This document shows positions 34,646-45,256 of a DNA stretch of 64,000 nucleotides, piece after piece; the stretch's first letter is position 1, and each line of letters starts with the position of its first letter. The position numbers were made by a program, and so were the translations under genes. The stretch is from the NCBI RefSeq assembly GCF_001294455.1, contig NZ_LIKT01000010.1, forward strand, positions 86,160 through 150,159. The letters are read 5' to 3'. The notes beneath the pieces were generated by a model. It was given only the letters and a program-made list of their open reading frames with translations, was not told where the DNA came from and searched no databases. Source of the DNA: Phaeobacter sp. 11ANDIMAR09 (GTDB lineage Bacteria > Pseudomonadota > Alphaproteobacteria > Rhodobacterales > Rhodobacteraceae).

Positions 34646-34665
34646 ATAGTTTAGTGTTAAACTAA
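34646..34665 (-). promoter_or_regulatory. Inverted-repeat operator upstream of pdhA, shared with lpd
   Basis: On the minus strand the site reads TTAGTTTAACACTAAACTAT, containing perfect 7-bp arms (TAGTTTA / TAAACTA) around a 4-nt centre. It ends 27 nt before the pdhA start codon. The same element (TTAGTTTAAC-N2-T-N-AACTA) precedes lpd in the same orientation at nearly the same distance. The regulator is unknown. Confidence 0.75.
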
Positions 34666-34865
34666 TTCATAATTGAATTTGGCGCGGCTGGCGAGACATT
34701 TTGTGACCTCAGGTCATTTCACCGCAGGAAAGCCTGTGGCGCATGCAAAAATGCCGCGCCAGAGAGGCCGCTCCTGGGCTGCAGTCCTGATATGGTTGCA
34801 TGATGGTCGCACCTGTTCAACAGCCGGATCAGGCAGCTGTGCCACAACAGGGGTGCAAAAAGGGT

Positions 34866-35165
34866 TTATTGGATGACGATTTCGTCAGCGCGCAGCAGGC
34901 CAAGCACGGCGCGGGCCTGTTCATCCAGCAGATCCAGATCGAGATAATCATCCGACAAACGGTGAGTTAGGTTTTCGATCTCGGCAATTTCCAGGTTCAA
35001 ACGATCAAGATCCAAGCGAAGCTCTTCGGCCTCTGCCTGGATCTCAACCCGTCTGAACAGCCCGAAGTCACCCTGAACCGCCGCAAAGGTAAAATATGCG
35101 CCAAGCGCAAATGCGACGACAAAAAAGGTAAAGGATCCTATGGAAGGCTTGCTGCTTCGGGACAA
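34866..35165 (-). CDS. ftsB: FtsB/DivIC-type septum formation initiator
   Basis: FtsB is a bitopic membrane protein of the divisome that links FtsL and FtsQ. The 99-residue protein has a short basic N-terminus, one transmembrane helix (about 11-30) and a periplasmic coiled coil (EIQAEAEELRLDLDRLNLEI), then the conserved L-D-L-L-D-E-Q-A-R tail. The start appears to be TTG with no good ribosome site, implying weak translation. The upstream region contains three GANTC sites and a perfect CtrA box. It lies between pgk and pdhA. Confidence 0.85.
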   Translation of the reverse strand: MSRSSKPSIGSFTFFVVAFALGAYFTFAAVQGDFGLFRRVEIQAEAEELRLDLDRLNLEIAEIENLTHRLSDDYLDLDLLDEQARAVLGLLRADEIVIQ

Positions 35166-35244
35166 TGGAAGTGCCTGTATGTTTTCTGCTCAAGTCTGCT
35201 GTTGGGCCAGTTGGTCCGGCCTCTGACTTGGTTATGACACAAGT

Positions 35245-35273
35245 GATTCGCTTTGTGAATCCCCTTTTGACTC
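35245..35273 (-). promoter_or_regulatory. Cluster of three GANTC (CcrM) sites upstream of ftsB
   Basis: GATTC (35245-35249), GAATC (35257-35261) and GACTC (35269-35273) lie within 29 bases, 80-108 nt before the ftsB start. GANTC is the target of the cell-cycle methyltransferase CcrM, and its methylation is read by GcrA at promoters. Chance expectation is roughly one site per 256 bases. Confidence 0.6.
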
Positions 35274-35295
35274 CAAGGGGATAGAAAAGTCACCA

Positions 35296-35310
35296 TTAAG
35301 GATCTGTTAA
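35296..35310 (-). promoter_or_regulatory. CtrA box (TTAA-N7-TTAA), perfect consensus, upstream of ftsB
   Basis: TTAA-GGATCTG-TTAA matches all eight CtrA consensus bases. It lies 131-145 nt upstream of ftsB and about 140 nt beyond the end of pgk, so ftsB is the only gene it can precede at a sensible distance. Confidence 0.65.
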
Positions 35311-35451
35311 GAAATCACTCTGCAAGATCTGAAGGCTAGATGAACGGTACGTGGCAGCCGGGGCCCAAAGCAATGCGCCGACCCAGGGGGAGACCCGGAT
35401 CGGCGGTTGGTGGTGTTTTGATTTTACCCAAGAGGGGCGGGTGACAGGAGC

Positions 35452-36642
35452 CTAGTTTTCCAGGGCTGCAACGCCGGGCAGGGTCTTACCCTCCATCCAT
35501 TCCAGGAAGGCGCCGCCAGCTGTGGAGATATAGGTGAAGTCTCCGGCTGCGCCCGAGGCGTTCAACGCCGCCACAGTGTCGCCGCCGCCGGCAACCGCGG
35601 TCAGCTGGCCTGCGCGGGCCAGAGCGGCGGCCTTGAGCGCTGCAGCATTGGTCGCGGCGTCAAAGGGTTCAAATTCAAAAGCCCCCAGCGGACCATTCCA
35701 GATCAGTGTTTTGCACTCTTCAAAGATGGTGTGGATCACCTTGACGCTTTCGGGACCCGCGTCGAGGATCATGCCGTTTTCCGGGCACTGATCCACTGGC
35801 AGGATCTGGTGCGGCGCGTGGGATTCGAATTTCTCGGTGACCACGATGTCGCAGGGCAGAACGATCTTGCAGCCGGTGGTTTCGGCTTTGGCCATGATTT
35901 CCGCTGCGATGTCTTTCATCAGGCGTTCCGCCAGGGAGACCCCGACTGAAAGATCTTTGGCCCAGAGGAAGGTATTGGCCATGCCGCCGCCAATAATCAG
36001 ATAGTCGACCTTCTCCACCAGATTGCCCAGCAGCTCCAGCTTGGTCGAAACCTTGGCACCACCAACAATGGCCGCCACTGGCCGCTCAGGGGCGCCCAGG
36101 GCACTTTCCAGCGCTTCCAGCTCTGCCTGCATCAGCCGACCGGCGCAGGCAGGCAGTAGCCGGGCCAGGGCTTCGGTCGAGCTATGGGCGCGGTGGGCAG
36201 CGGAAAAGGCATCGTTGCAATAGATATCGCCCAACTCTGCCATGCCAGCGGCGAGATCTGGATCATTTTTGGTTTCGGCGGCGTGGAAACGAGTGTTTTC
36301 CAGCAACAATACATCGCCGGGCTGCAGGGTGCTTGCCGCTTCCTTGGCGCCTTCGCCAACACAATCGGCTGCAAACCTTACCTTGGTTTCAAAGGCGCGT
36401 TCCAGGGTTGGGATCAGCTGGTTCAGCGACAGGTTTTCGCGTCGCTCGCCACCGGGGCGGCCAAAATGCGCCAGCAGGATCGGCTTGCCACCGGCGGCCA
36501 GGATGTCGCGCACTGTGGGCGCAATGCGGCGGATCCGGGTGGAATCGGTAACGACGCCGTCAACAAGCGGTACGTTGATGTCCACACGTACCAGGACGCG
36601 TTTGCCATTGAGATCCATGTCGTCGAGTGTTTTCCAGCCCAT
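35452..36642 (-). CDS. pgk: Phosphoglycerate kinase
   Basis: This is the glycolytic and gluconeogenic enzyme that interconverts 1,3-bisphosphoglycerate and 3-phosphoglycerate with ADP/ATP. The 396-residue protein has the N-domain V-R-V-D-I-N-V-P and H-F-G-R-P motifs, the hinge region G-G-A-K-V-S-T-K, and the nucleotide loop [11 protein letters not shown]. It is divergent from the cyclophilin pair. A GC-rich hairpin (CGCCGA / TCGGCG, 35376-35405) follows the gene but lacks a T-run. Confidence 0.97.
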   Translation of the reverse strand: MGWKTLDDMDLNGKRVLVRVDINVPLVDGVVTDSTRIRRIAPTVRDILAAGGKPILLAHFGRPGGERRENLSLNQLIPTLERAFETKVRFAADCVGEGAKEAASTLQPGDVLLLENTRFHAAETKNDPDLAAGMAELGDIYCNDAFSAAHRAHSSTEALARLLPACAGRLMQAELEALESALGAPERPVAAIVGGAKVSTKLELLGNLVEKVDYLIIGGGMANTFLWAKDLSVGVSLAERLMKDIAAEIMAKAETTGCKIVLPCDIVVTEKFESHAPHQILPVDQCPENGMILDAGPESVKVIHTIFEECKTLIWNGPLGAFEFEPFDAATNAAALKAAALARAGQLTAVAGGGDTVAALNASGAAGDFTYISTAGGAFLEWMEGKTLPGVAALEN

Positions 36643-36780
36643 CAGAGGCTCCTCTGTGCAAATATCGCGGGTATTCCAGGCCGTTCTTTCAGCGCTTTTT
36701 AGCCATCAGTCAATGCTCCCTTGGCAATTGCGAGCGCTACCCTTAACTATCAGTGCAAATTTTGCAGACAGGAGGGCCTC

Positions 36781-37287
36781 ATGGCCGAGTATAAAGACCC
36801 CGAAAACACCATCATCGTCGAGCTGAAAGACGGCAATGTCGTCATCGAGCTGCTGGCTGATGTCGCCCCCAGACATGCCGAGCGCATGAAGGAACTGGCC
36901 CGTGGTGGTGAATATGACAACGTCTGCTTCCACCGGGTGATTGACGGTTTTATGGCGCAGACCGGTGATGTGGCCAATGGCGATATGGAAGATGGCTTCA
37001 ACCTGCGCTCGGCTGGCACCGGTGGCTCAAGCCTGCCAAACCTGCCTGCTGAGTTCTCAAGCCTGCCACATGACCGGGGCACCCTGGGTGCTGCGCGCTC
37101 TGCTAACCCGGATTCGGCCAACTCGCAGTTCTTCATCAACTTCAAAGACAACCACTTCCTGAACGGTCAGTACACCGTTTACGGTCGTGTGATCGAAGGT
37201 ATGGAGCATGTTGACGCCATCGTTAAGGGCGAGCCGCCAGCGAACCCTGATCGCATGATCAGCGTCAAGGTGGCTGCAGATGTTTAA
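36781..37287 (+). CDS. Cytoplasmic cyclophilin-type peptidyl-prolyl isomerase
   Basis: The 168-residue cyclophilin accelerates proline isomerisation in folding proteins. The catalytic core motif F-H-R-V-I-D-G-F-M-A-Q-T-G-D and A-N-P-D-S-A-N-S-Q-F-F-I are intact. There is no signal sequence. The ATG preceded by CAGGAGG is used. The last bases overlap the start of a second, secreted cyclophilin gene. Confidence 0.95.
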   Translation: MAEYKDPENTIIVELKDGNVVIELLADVAPRHAERMKELARGGEYDNVCFHRVIDGFMAQTGDVANGDMEDGFNLRSAGTGGSSLPNLPAEFSSLPHDRGTLGAARSANPDSANSQFFINFKDNHFLNGQYTVYGRVIEGMEHVDAIVKGEPPANPDRMISVKVAADV

Positions 37288-37828
37288 ACTCGCTGCAGCC
37301 TTTTCCCTGCTGGCGGGTTCTGCGCTGGCCTCCGGGATTGAGATCCAGATCGAAGGCGAGGCCAATGGCACCGTCAAGATTGATCTGTTTGAGGATCTGG
37401 CCCCCAAACATGTGGAACAGATCACTGCTCTGGCCGCCGAAGGCAAATATGACGGAGTGGTGTTCCACCGCGTGATCGAAGACTTCATGGCGCAGACCGG
37501 CGACGTTCAGTTTGGCCTGATGGAGGGCGGTAATATGAGCCGCGCCGGGATGGGCGGTTCCGATCGTGCCGACCTGCCCGCTGAATTCTCTGATCGTCCC
37601 TTTGATCGGGGCATCGTGGGCATGGCGCGGTCATCCAATCCAAACAGTGCCAATTCCCAGTTCTTCATCATGTTCAAGCCAGGTCACTTCCTCAACGGAC
37701 AATACACTGTTGTTGGTCAGGTCACCGAAGGCATGGAGGTGGTCGATGCCATTAAGCTGGGCACTGGCGGCAATGGCTCTGTTGTGGGCAAGCCCGACAT
37801 GATGAGCAAAGTGACCGTCACTGACTAA
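37280..37828 (+). CDS. Secreted (periplasmic) cyclophilin-type peptidyl-prolyl isomerase
   Basis: This second cyclophilin is 182 residues, with a signal peptide (MFKLAAAFSLLAGSALA) followed by the same fold: F-H-R-V-I-E-D-F-M-A-Q-T-G-D and S-N-P-N-S-A-N-S-Q-F-F-I. It overlaps the cytoplasmic gene by 8 nt, so one message provides isomerases for both compartments. Tandem duplication followed by acquisition of a signal peptide is the likely origin. Confidence 0.94.
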   Translation: MFKLAAAFSLLAGSALASGIEIQIEGEANGTVKIDLFEDLAPKHVEQITALAAEGKYDGVVFHRVIEDFMAQTGDVQFGLMEGGNMSRAGMGGSDRADLPAEFSDRPFDRGIVGMARSSNPNSANSQFFIMFKPGHFLNGQYTVVGQVTEGMEVVDAIKLGTGGNGSVVGKPDMMSKVTVTD

Positions 37829-37885
37829 ATGATCTAGCGCGACCCTGGGCGATTTCCTGGGGCTGCGGAAGACAATCGAGTATTG

Positions 37886-37921
37886 AGCCGCGCCAGACCT
37901 GTTTCTGGCGCGGCTTTTTTG
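37886..37921 (+). terminator. Terminator of the cyclophilin operon
   Basis: The perfect 11-bp stem AGCCGCGCCAG / CTGGCGCGGCT with an 8-nt loop, followed by a run of T's, lies 57 nt after the stop. Confidence 0.9.
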
Positions 37922-38032
37922 TTCCTAGGGGTGATCGTGCGGTGGGGTTGGCTGTGGCCAAGGTTTAGCCTAGTCGGCCAGAGCCCTGTATCCGAGTAGG
38001 GCGGAGGGAGAATTCAAGAGATACAGGTCAAG

Positions 38033-38063
38033 GAAAAACGCCGCAGACAAAGTCTACGGCGTT
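38033..38063 (-). terminator. Terminator of the M23 peptidase-bactofilin operon
   Basis: The stem AACGCCG-AGAC / GTCT-CGGCGTT with small bulges is followed on the minus strand by TTTTT, about 60 nt after the bactofilin stop. Confidence 0.85.
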
Positions 38064-38121
38064 CAAATTGTTCACACGACCTGATGCCTGACCTCATTGA
38101 AAGGATGGCATCTAATTCGGC

Positions 38122-38662
38122 TTAGCTATCGGCTTTGGCAGCGGCTGTGGCCGCTTTGACAGCTGCCGAAGGGGCAGGTGCAGCGGCGGGCGCAGCGGCC
38201 GGGGCGGCCTTTTTGCCGCCGGGTGTCAGCGGATCATCCTGGCGCTGGACAGAGCCCTCAAAATGGGCGCCGCTCTCGATGGCGATGGTTTTGTGGATGA
38301 TGTCGCCTTCAACGCGGGCGGTAGCGGTGAGACGCACCTTGAGACCACGCACCCGGCCCACAACGCGGCCATTGACCACAACGTCATCCGCGATCACTTC
38401 GCCCTTGATGGTGGCGGTTTCGCCGACGGTCAGCAGATGCGCGCGGATGTCACCTTCAACGGTGCCTTCAACCTGGATATCACCCGAGGTTTTCAGGTTG
38501 CCAGTGATATGCAGATCCGAGCTCAGCAGCGACGCAGGAGGCTTTGCCTTTGGGGCAGAGGGCTTGTAATCGCTGGCAGGAGCCACAGGCGCGGATGAGG
38601 CCGCCGGAGCCGCTGTTGGGGTCGCCTCGGCCTGTTTTGGACCGGGCTCGTTGATTTTGCTT

Positions 38663-38673
<11 letters not shown>
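38122..38673 (-). CDS. Bactofilin
   Basis: Bactofilins are membrane-associated beta-helical filament proteins that localise cell-wall enzymes. In this 183-residue protein a Pro/Ala-rich N-terminus precedes the central repeat domain (about 50-145: D-L-H-I-T-G-N-L, G-D-I-Q-V-E-G-T-V-E-G-D-I, G-R-V-V-G-R-V). The C-terminus is an Ala/Pro tail. It overlaps the end of the upstream M23 peptidase gene by 11 nt. Bactofilin/M23 pairs that shape cells are known in Hyphomonas and Helicobacter. Confidence 0.93.
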
Positions 38674-39994
<1,321 letters not shown>

Positions 39995-40201
39995 ATGCTG
40001 ATCCTTGTGCCATCCCATTCTTGCAGAGCCCTCGCCATTCCCGGCCAAAAGCCTCTGCGGGAAATCTTTAGCCATCACAGCGGGCCTGGGCAAGTGAGAA
40101 GGCGGGTTTTGCGCTGCGGTGCATCGCCGGCCCCCAAGCACCGGTTGATTTGGGCGAAAACCCGCCAGTGCTATGGGGAGACCCCGGTGTCGAACTGGCG
40201 T

Positions 40202-41041
40202 TCAGACCCCCGCAATGGGTTTGATCTGATCCGCCAAGGGCCAGTAAAAATCCGGAGGAATGCCGGCATCGGCGCGTTTTTCCTCATTAAACGGAGGCTT
40301 TAGCGGGCTGCGGAAGTATTTTCTGACCAACCCGTGAAAAACCTCCTTGGGGTCCAGATTGTCGCGTCCGCAGAGGAAATAGAACCATTTGGAACCATAG
40401 GCCACATGGCTGACTTCTTCGGCATAGATCACCTCCAAGGCCTCCACCGCCTGGCTGAGCTTGGCCTGCTGAAACAGCTTGATCATGCCGGGGGTCACAT
40501 CCAACCCTCGCGCTTCCAAAACCATCGGCACCACCGCAAGCCGCCCCATCAGATCCTCTGCCGTGTCTTCTGCGGCCTGCCACATGCCGCGATGGGCCGG
40601 AAGGGCGCCATAATAGCTGCCCAGGCTCTCCAGACATTGGCAGATCAGGCTGAAATGCTTGGATTCCTCATCCGCTGCCTTGACCCAATCGTCAAAGAAG
40701 CCAATGGGCAAAGGCACATGGGAAAAGCGGGCAATAATGTCCCAATGCAGATCCACAGCGTTGAGTTCGATATGGGCAACCGCATGTAGCATGGCGATGC
40801 GGCCAGCTTCGCTGCCAGGTTTGCGCTTGGGCACATCCCGTGGGCTCAGCAACTCGGGTCGCTCTGGGCGTGCCGGATGGAGCGGCGGATTGGCGGTGCC
40901 AATCTCGATTGGGCAGGGATCTTGCTGGCGGGCCGCAGCCCAGGCGGCAGCATGGCGGCGGGACAGGGCTATCTTTTCGGCCCCATCTGCGGTGGTCAGC
41001 ACATCTTCGGCCATTTGGGCCAGGGTTAGCGGAGCAGTCAT
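40202..41041 (-). CDS. DUF455 ferritin-like protein
   Basis: This 279-residue helical protein has the pattern of a ferritin-like di-iron fold: H-I-E-L-N-A-V-D, then D-E-E-S-K-H-F, E-A-R-G and E-E-V-S-H-V as successive E/ExxH metal-ligand motifs. The C-terminal P-P-F-N-E-E-K-R-A-D-A-G is typical of DUF455. The family is found near tRNA-modifying MiaE-like enzymes but its function is not established. The ATG at 41041 is used rather than an upstream TTG-type start. It stands between the M23 gene and bcp on the same strand. Confidence 0.85.
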   Translation of the reverse strand: MTAPLTLAQMAEDVLTTADGAEKIALSRRHAAAWAAARQQDPCPIEIGTANPPLHPARPERPELLSPRDVPKRKPGSEAGRIAMLHAVAHIELNAVDLHWDIIARFSHVPLPIGFFDDWVKAADEESKHFSLICQCLESLGSYYGALPAHRGMWQAAEDTAEDLMGRLAVVPMVLEARGLDVTPGMIKLFQQAKLSQAVEALEVIYAEEVSHVAYGSKWFYFLCGRDNLDPKEVFHGLVRKYFRSPLKPPFNEEKRADAGIPPDFYWPLADQIKPIAGV

Positions 41042-41211
41042 GGTCAGTCTCAACAACAAGGAGGAAATACCAGCCGCGCGCTCTGTGGCTCTGCCATCTC
41101 ATGGCTTCAGATCTGCGCGACGGGTGTTTTCATCTTTCCAAAAATATTCCGGAGTGTGAGGCAGCGCCTCACAGGTGATTTCACCCGGTTGCCGGAATAA
41201 GAGATAGGGGC

Positions 41212-41673
41212 TTACAGGGCGCGGGCAGCCTCCAGGACCTCTTCCACATGGCCGGCCACTTTCACCTTGCGCCAGATCCGAACGATATGCCCCTGCGCAT
41301 CGATCAAAAAGGTCGAGCGCTCAATGCCCCAGTGCTTTTTGCCATACATGTTCTTCTCTTTCCAAACGCCGTAATCCTCGCAGGTGCTGCCTTCGGCATC
41401 AGAGAGAAGCGGTGTCGTTAACTCATGTTTTGCGATGAATTTTTCGTGCTTTGACACTGGGTCCTTGGAAATTCCAAAAACCTGGGTATTGGCATCGGCA
41501 AAGCCTTGCAGATGTGTCGAAAACCCGATGGATTCTTTGGTGCAGCCCGGGGTATCATCGCGGGGGTAGAAAAACAGAACAACGGCCTGGCCTTTCATCT
41601 CTGCCAGCGAGACATCACCGCCACCATCGCGGGGCAGGCAGAACAGTGGGGCCGGATCAGTTGTTTCGAGCAT
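41212..41673 (-). CDS. bcp: Bcp/PrxQ-type thiol peroxidase
   Basis: This is a 153-residue peroxiredoxin that reduces hydroperoxides using thioredoxin. The peroxidatic cysteine is Cys44 in D-D-T-P-G-C-T-K-E. The resolving cysteine that many PrxQ proteins carry five residues later is absent here (C-T-K-E-S-I). Other cysteines are Cys12 and the one in S-T-C-E-D-Y-G-V-W. It may therefore act as a one-cysteine type or use a different resolving residue. A 170-nt gap separates it from the DUF455 gene. Confidence 0.93.
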   Translation of the reverse strand: MLETTDPAPLFCLPRDGGGDVSLAEMKGQAVVLFFYPRDDTPGCTKESIGFSTHLQGFADANTQVFGISKDPVSKHEKFIAKHELTTPLLSDAEGSTCEDYGVWKEKNMYGKKHWGIERSTFLIDAQGHIVRIWRKVKVAGHVEEVLEAARAL

Positions 41674-41844
41674 TTATGTGGTCTCCTGAAGGGCTGGGTC
41701 CAAAATTTGGCCCGCAATTGGCTTGGCCCGAACGGTTTGGCAAGGGCTGCCTGTTATAGTTAGGCCATCAAGGGCAAAGGATAAACACCGATCGAACCGT
41801 TAGGCGAAAAAGACGACGGCCTGGCCCACCAGGTCGATGCGCTT

Positions 41845-44800
41845 GTGGGGGCGCCCGCGCCCCGACGCCGGTCGCGGCGATTGCGCGCGCTACGTTGGTC
41901 GATCCGGCTGGTGGCTTTTTTGTCTTTTGTTGCCGCGGCGGCGATCTATTTTGGAATAGGAACCAAGATGGATGCGCCGGATTGGCTGCGCCAGCGCATC
42001 GAGGCGCGGATCGAGCGCGATCTGAACGGGCTTTCCCTGGAATTTGGCGATCTCAATCTGGTGGTGAACCACGGGTGGCGGCCACGCATCGGGATGCGGG
42101 ATGTGACGTTGCGCGGCGCGGATGGGGTACCGATTGTGCAGCTTGCTGATGCGGAGATCTCGATGGCGATGCGGCCGCTGCTGCGCGGGCGCATTCAGCC
42201 CAAGCGCATTTCGCTGAGCGGGCTTTATGCCAATCTGCGGCGCGAGGCAGATGGGGTTGCACTCAGCCTCTCGCAGGGGGGCTCGCCGTTGCGGCAGGCA
42301 GCCAACCTGCCGCAGTTGATCGAACAATGGGATCGGCAGTTTGAACTGCCTGTCCTCTCCTCTTTGACCGAGATCTCCACCGATGGCGTCACCCTGCGCT
42401 ATGAAGATGCCCGGATTGGCCGTGTCTGGACACTGGACGGGGGGCATGTTCAGTTCTCCCGGGCCGGGCAGGCGCTGACCATTTCGTCCGGGTTCTCGGT
42501 GCTCAGCGGCCGCGAGGACGTGGGATCAGTAGAGGCAAATTACCAATCTGACATCGGTGATGCTGCGGCGGAATTTGGGTTTTTAATCAGGGATATTGCC
42601 AGCGAAGACATTGCGGTACAGGCCCCGGCTCTGGGTTGGTTGCAGGTGCTGCGGGCTTCGATCTCGGGCTCCCTGCGCGGTGGGATCAGCAGCGATGGCG
42701 GGCTCTTGCCGCTTGCCGCTGGTCTGCAGATCGGTCAGGGGGTGATCCAGCCATCGCCGGAAACCCTGCCAATCCCCATCCACGGGGCGCACAGCTATTT
42801 CACCTTCTTTCCATTGGAGCAGAGGCTGCGCTTTGAGGAGCTGAAGATCAGCAGCGGCTGGGGCTCGGGCGTGATGGAGGGGGATGCGGAACTGGCCGGG
42901 ATCAGCGACGGTCGCCTGACCGATCTGGTGGGGCAATTGCAGTTTACCGATCTCACCCTCAACCCACGCGGGCTCTATGATGCACCCCAGGTTTTTTCCG
43001 GAGTGACAGTGGACTTCCGGCTCGAGCCTGAGCCGTTTCGCTTTCAGCTGGGAGAGATGCTGATAGAGCATGAGGGGCGGCAGATCCGGCTCAATGGCAA
43101 AATCGAAACCGGGGCGGAGGGCTGGGAATATGCTCTGGATGCCCGCTCTGACGAATTGGATCTGGCTCAGGTGAAATCGTTGTGGCCGGCCGGGGCGGCG
43201 GAAAAACCACGCCAATGGGTGCTGCAAAACATCTTTCAGGCTCAGGCGCAGGATGTGAATTTTGCCTTGCGTGGCAAGGGGAGCAGCAAACCCTTTTATG
43301 CCCTGGACGCAAATTTCACTGGTGCTGAGGTCAAATTCCAAAAGCACATGCCCCGGGTCAAAGGCGGCGCGGGCCATTTTAGCCTCTATAACACCCGCAT
43401 GGTGGTGGTGGCCTCTGCTGGAACCGTCACCGCTGACGCGGGGGGCGAGGTGGAGGTCGCCGGAACCTCCTTTATTATCCCCGATACTTCGGTGCGCGAT
43501 GGCACGCCGGGGATTGCCCGGGTGATGGCCAAAGGCTCGGTTACGGCCGGATTGTCATTGCTGAACCGGCCGCCACTTTCGATCATGGATAAAGCAAACC
43601 TGCCCGTTGATCTGGCCGAGGGAGAGCTCCAACTAACGGGCACCCTGGCACTGCCGCTGAAACCCAAGGTCGCGCCCGAAGAAATCCTTTATCACTATCA
43701 GGGCAGCGTCAATGCGGTGCAAAGCGCGACGCTTGTGCCCAATCACCAGGTCGCGGCACAAATTCTGGCTCTGACCGGGGATCAGGGGCGGGTTACTTTA
43801 AGCGGTTCGGGCCAGTTGTCCGGTATTCCTGTTACGGCGACATGGAGCCAAGCAGTGGGGGCGCAGGCCAGCCCAGCAAGCCGGGTGACCGGACAGATCG
43901 ACATCACTCAGCAGGCATTGGATACTCTGCAAATCGGCCTGCCCAGGGGGACAGTGGCGGGACAGGGGCAGGGCAACTACCAGCTGGATATCCTCCCGGA
44001 TCGTCCGCCACAGCTGCGGTTTTCGTCCAATCTGGTGGGGGTTGATCTGCGGATCCCTCCGATCAGCTGGCGGAAAGCTCCCGCTGCAAGCGGTCAGCTG
44101 GAAATGGATGTGACCCTGGCAACCCCCGTCAAGATCGACCGGCTGGAGCTCACTGCGCCGGGGTTGCGGGCCCAAGGCTGGGTAACGACCAATACAGATG
44201 GGGGGCTAAAACAAGCGCATCTGGGCGCTGTCACCGTCGGCAATTGGATGCGAGGCACTGTGGACTTCCTGGGCCTGCGCAATGGGTTGGCAGAGATTCA
44301 GGTGACCAGCGGCACCTTGGATATGCAAAATGCACCGTTTTCTGGTGAAAGCGGCAGCAGCTCAGGCGGCAGCGCGCAGACGGGTCCGATCTCCATGCGG
44401 TTGGACCGCCTGCAGGTTACCGAAAGCATCGCCCTGACCGGGTTTCAGGGACGTTTCTCTACACAGGGAGGACTGAATGGCCAGTTCACCGGCAACCTAA
44501 ACGGCGCGACGCCGGTCTCTGGCGTTGTGGTGCCAAAAACAGGCGGTGTTGCCACCCGTATCCGATCAGAGGACGCGGGCGGAGTGTTTCAGGCCGCTGG
44601 CATTCTGCGTCATGGCCGGGGGGGGAGCTTTGACATGACACTCGTCCCGGCAGATAAACCCGGAGAATATGATGGCGAAATCAAGATCAAGAACACCCGG
44701 ATCAAAAATGCCCCGTCGATGGCGGCGCTGCTGAACGCGATCAGCGTGATTGGCCTGTTGGATGAGCTTTCGGGTGGGGGAATTTTGTTCACCGGGATGG

Positions 44801-45183
44801 AGGCGAAATTCCGGCTGGGCTCCACCCATCTGGTTCTGCATGAAAGCAGTGCTGTTGGTCCCTCAATGGGGCTGTCGATGGATGGCATCTATGACCTGAA
44901 AACCGGCGCTTTGAATATGCGCGGTGTGATTTCACCAATCTATATCATCAATGCTATTGGCCGGGTGGTCTCGCGCAAAGGGGAGGGGCTCTTTGGCTTT
45001 GCCTTCAAATTGAGGGGAACTTCGGATGATCCAAAGGTCAGCGTCAATCCGCTCTCAGCCTTGGCACCGGGCATGTTTCGCGAAATCTTCCGCGGCAAGG
45101 CCCCCAGTGTTCCCGGCGCAGCTCCACAAGAAGAAAAAACCAATCCCGACCACAAGCCCACCAATGACGGTGGCTATCGCTAG
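41845..45183 (+). CDS. Giant AsmA-like envelope protein (DUF3971/YhdP type)
   Basis: This 1112-residue protein has one N-terminal membrane helix (about 19-41) and a very long beta-rich periplasmic part. The final 250 residues fit the AsmA-like C-terminal region (S-G-G-G-I-L-F-T-G-M-E-A-K-F-R, then M-R-G-V-I-S-P-I-Y-I-I-N-A-I-G). Relatives such as YhdP and TamB are thought to carry phospholipids between membranes. The start is uncertain: GTG at 41845 is the first standard start codon after an in-frame stop at 41782. The C-terminal tail is Lys/Pro-rich. It precedes queA by 73 nt. Confidence 0.88.
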   Translation: MGAPAPRRRSRRLRALRWSIRLVAFLSFVAAAAIYFGIGTKMDAPDWLRQRIEARIERDLNGLSLEFGDLNLVVNHGWRPRIGMRDVTLRGADGVPIVQLADAEISMAMRPLLRGRIQPKRISLSGLYANLRREADGVALSLSQGGSPLRQAANLPQLIEQWDRQFELPVLSSLTEISTDGVTLRYEDARIGRVWTLDGGHVQFSRAGQALTISSGFSVLSGREDVGSVEANYQSDIGDAAAEFGFLIRDIASEDIAVQAPALGWLQVLRASISGSLRGGISSDGGLLPLAAGLQIGQGVIQPSPETLPIPIHGAHSYFTFFPLEQRLRFEELKISSGWGSGVMEGDAELAGISDGRLTDLVGQLQFTDLTLNPRGLYDAPQVFSGVTVDFRLEPEPFRFQLGEMLIEHEGRQIRLNGKIETGAEGWEYALDARSDELDLAQVKSLWPAGAAEKPRQWVLQNIFQAQAQDVNFALRGKGSSKPFYALDANFTGAEVKFQKHMPRVKGGAGHFSLYNTRMVVVASAGTVTADAGGEVEVAGTSFIIPDTSVRDGTPGIARVMAKGSVTAGLSLLNRPPLSIMDKANLPVDLAEGELQLTGTLALPLKPKVAPEEILYHYQGSVNAVQSATLVPNHQVAAQILALTGDQGRVTLSGSGQLSGIPVTATWSQAVGAQASPASRVTGQIDITQQALDTLQIGLPRGTVAGQGQGNYQLDILPDRPPQLRFSSNLVGVDLRIPPISWRKAPAASGQLEMDVTLATPVKIDRLELTAPGLRAQGWVTTNTDGGLKQAHLGAVTVGNWMRGTVDFLGLRNGLAEIQVTSGTLDMQNAPFSGESGSSSGGSAQTGPISMRLDRLQVTESIALTGFQGRFSTQGGLNGQFTGNLNGATPVSGVVVPKTGGVATRIRSEDAGGVFQAAGILRHGRGGSFDMTLVPADKPGEYDGEIKIKNTRIKNAPSMAALLNAISVIGLLDELSGGGILFTGMEAKFRLGSTHLVLHESSAVGPSMGLSMDGIYDLKTGALNMRGVISPIYIINAIGRVVSRKGEGLFGFAFKLRGTSDDPKVSVNPLSALAPGMFREIFRGKAPSVPGAAPQEEKTNPDHKPTNDGGYR

Positions 45184-45256
45184 AGCTCAGGTTTTTGTTG
45201 CAGCGCTGACCTGTCGGGCCATAGCCAAGGGGCAACAGATCCCTTAAAGGGGCGGC

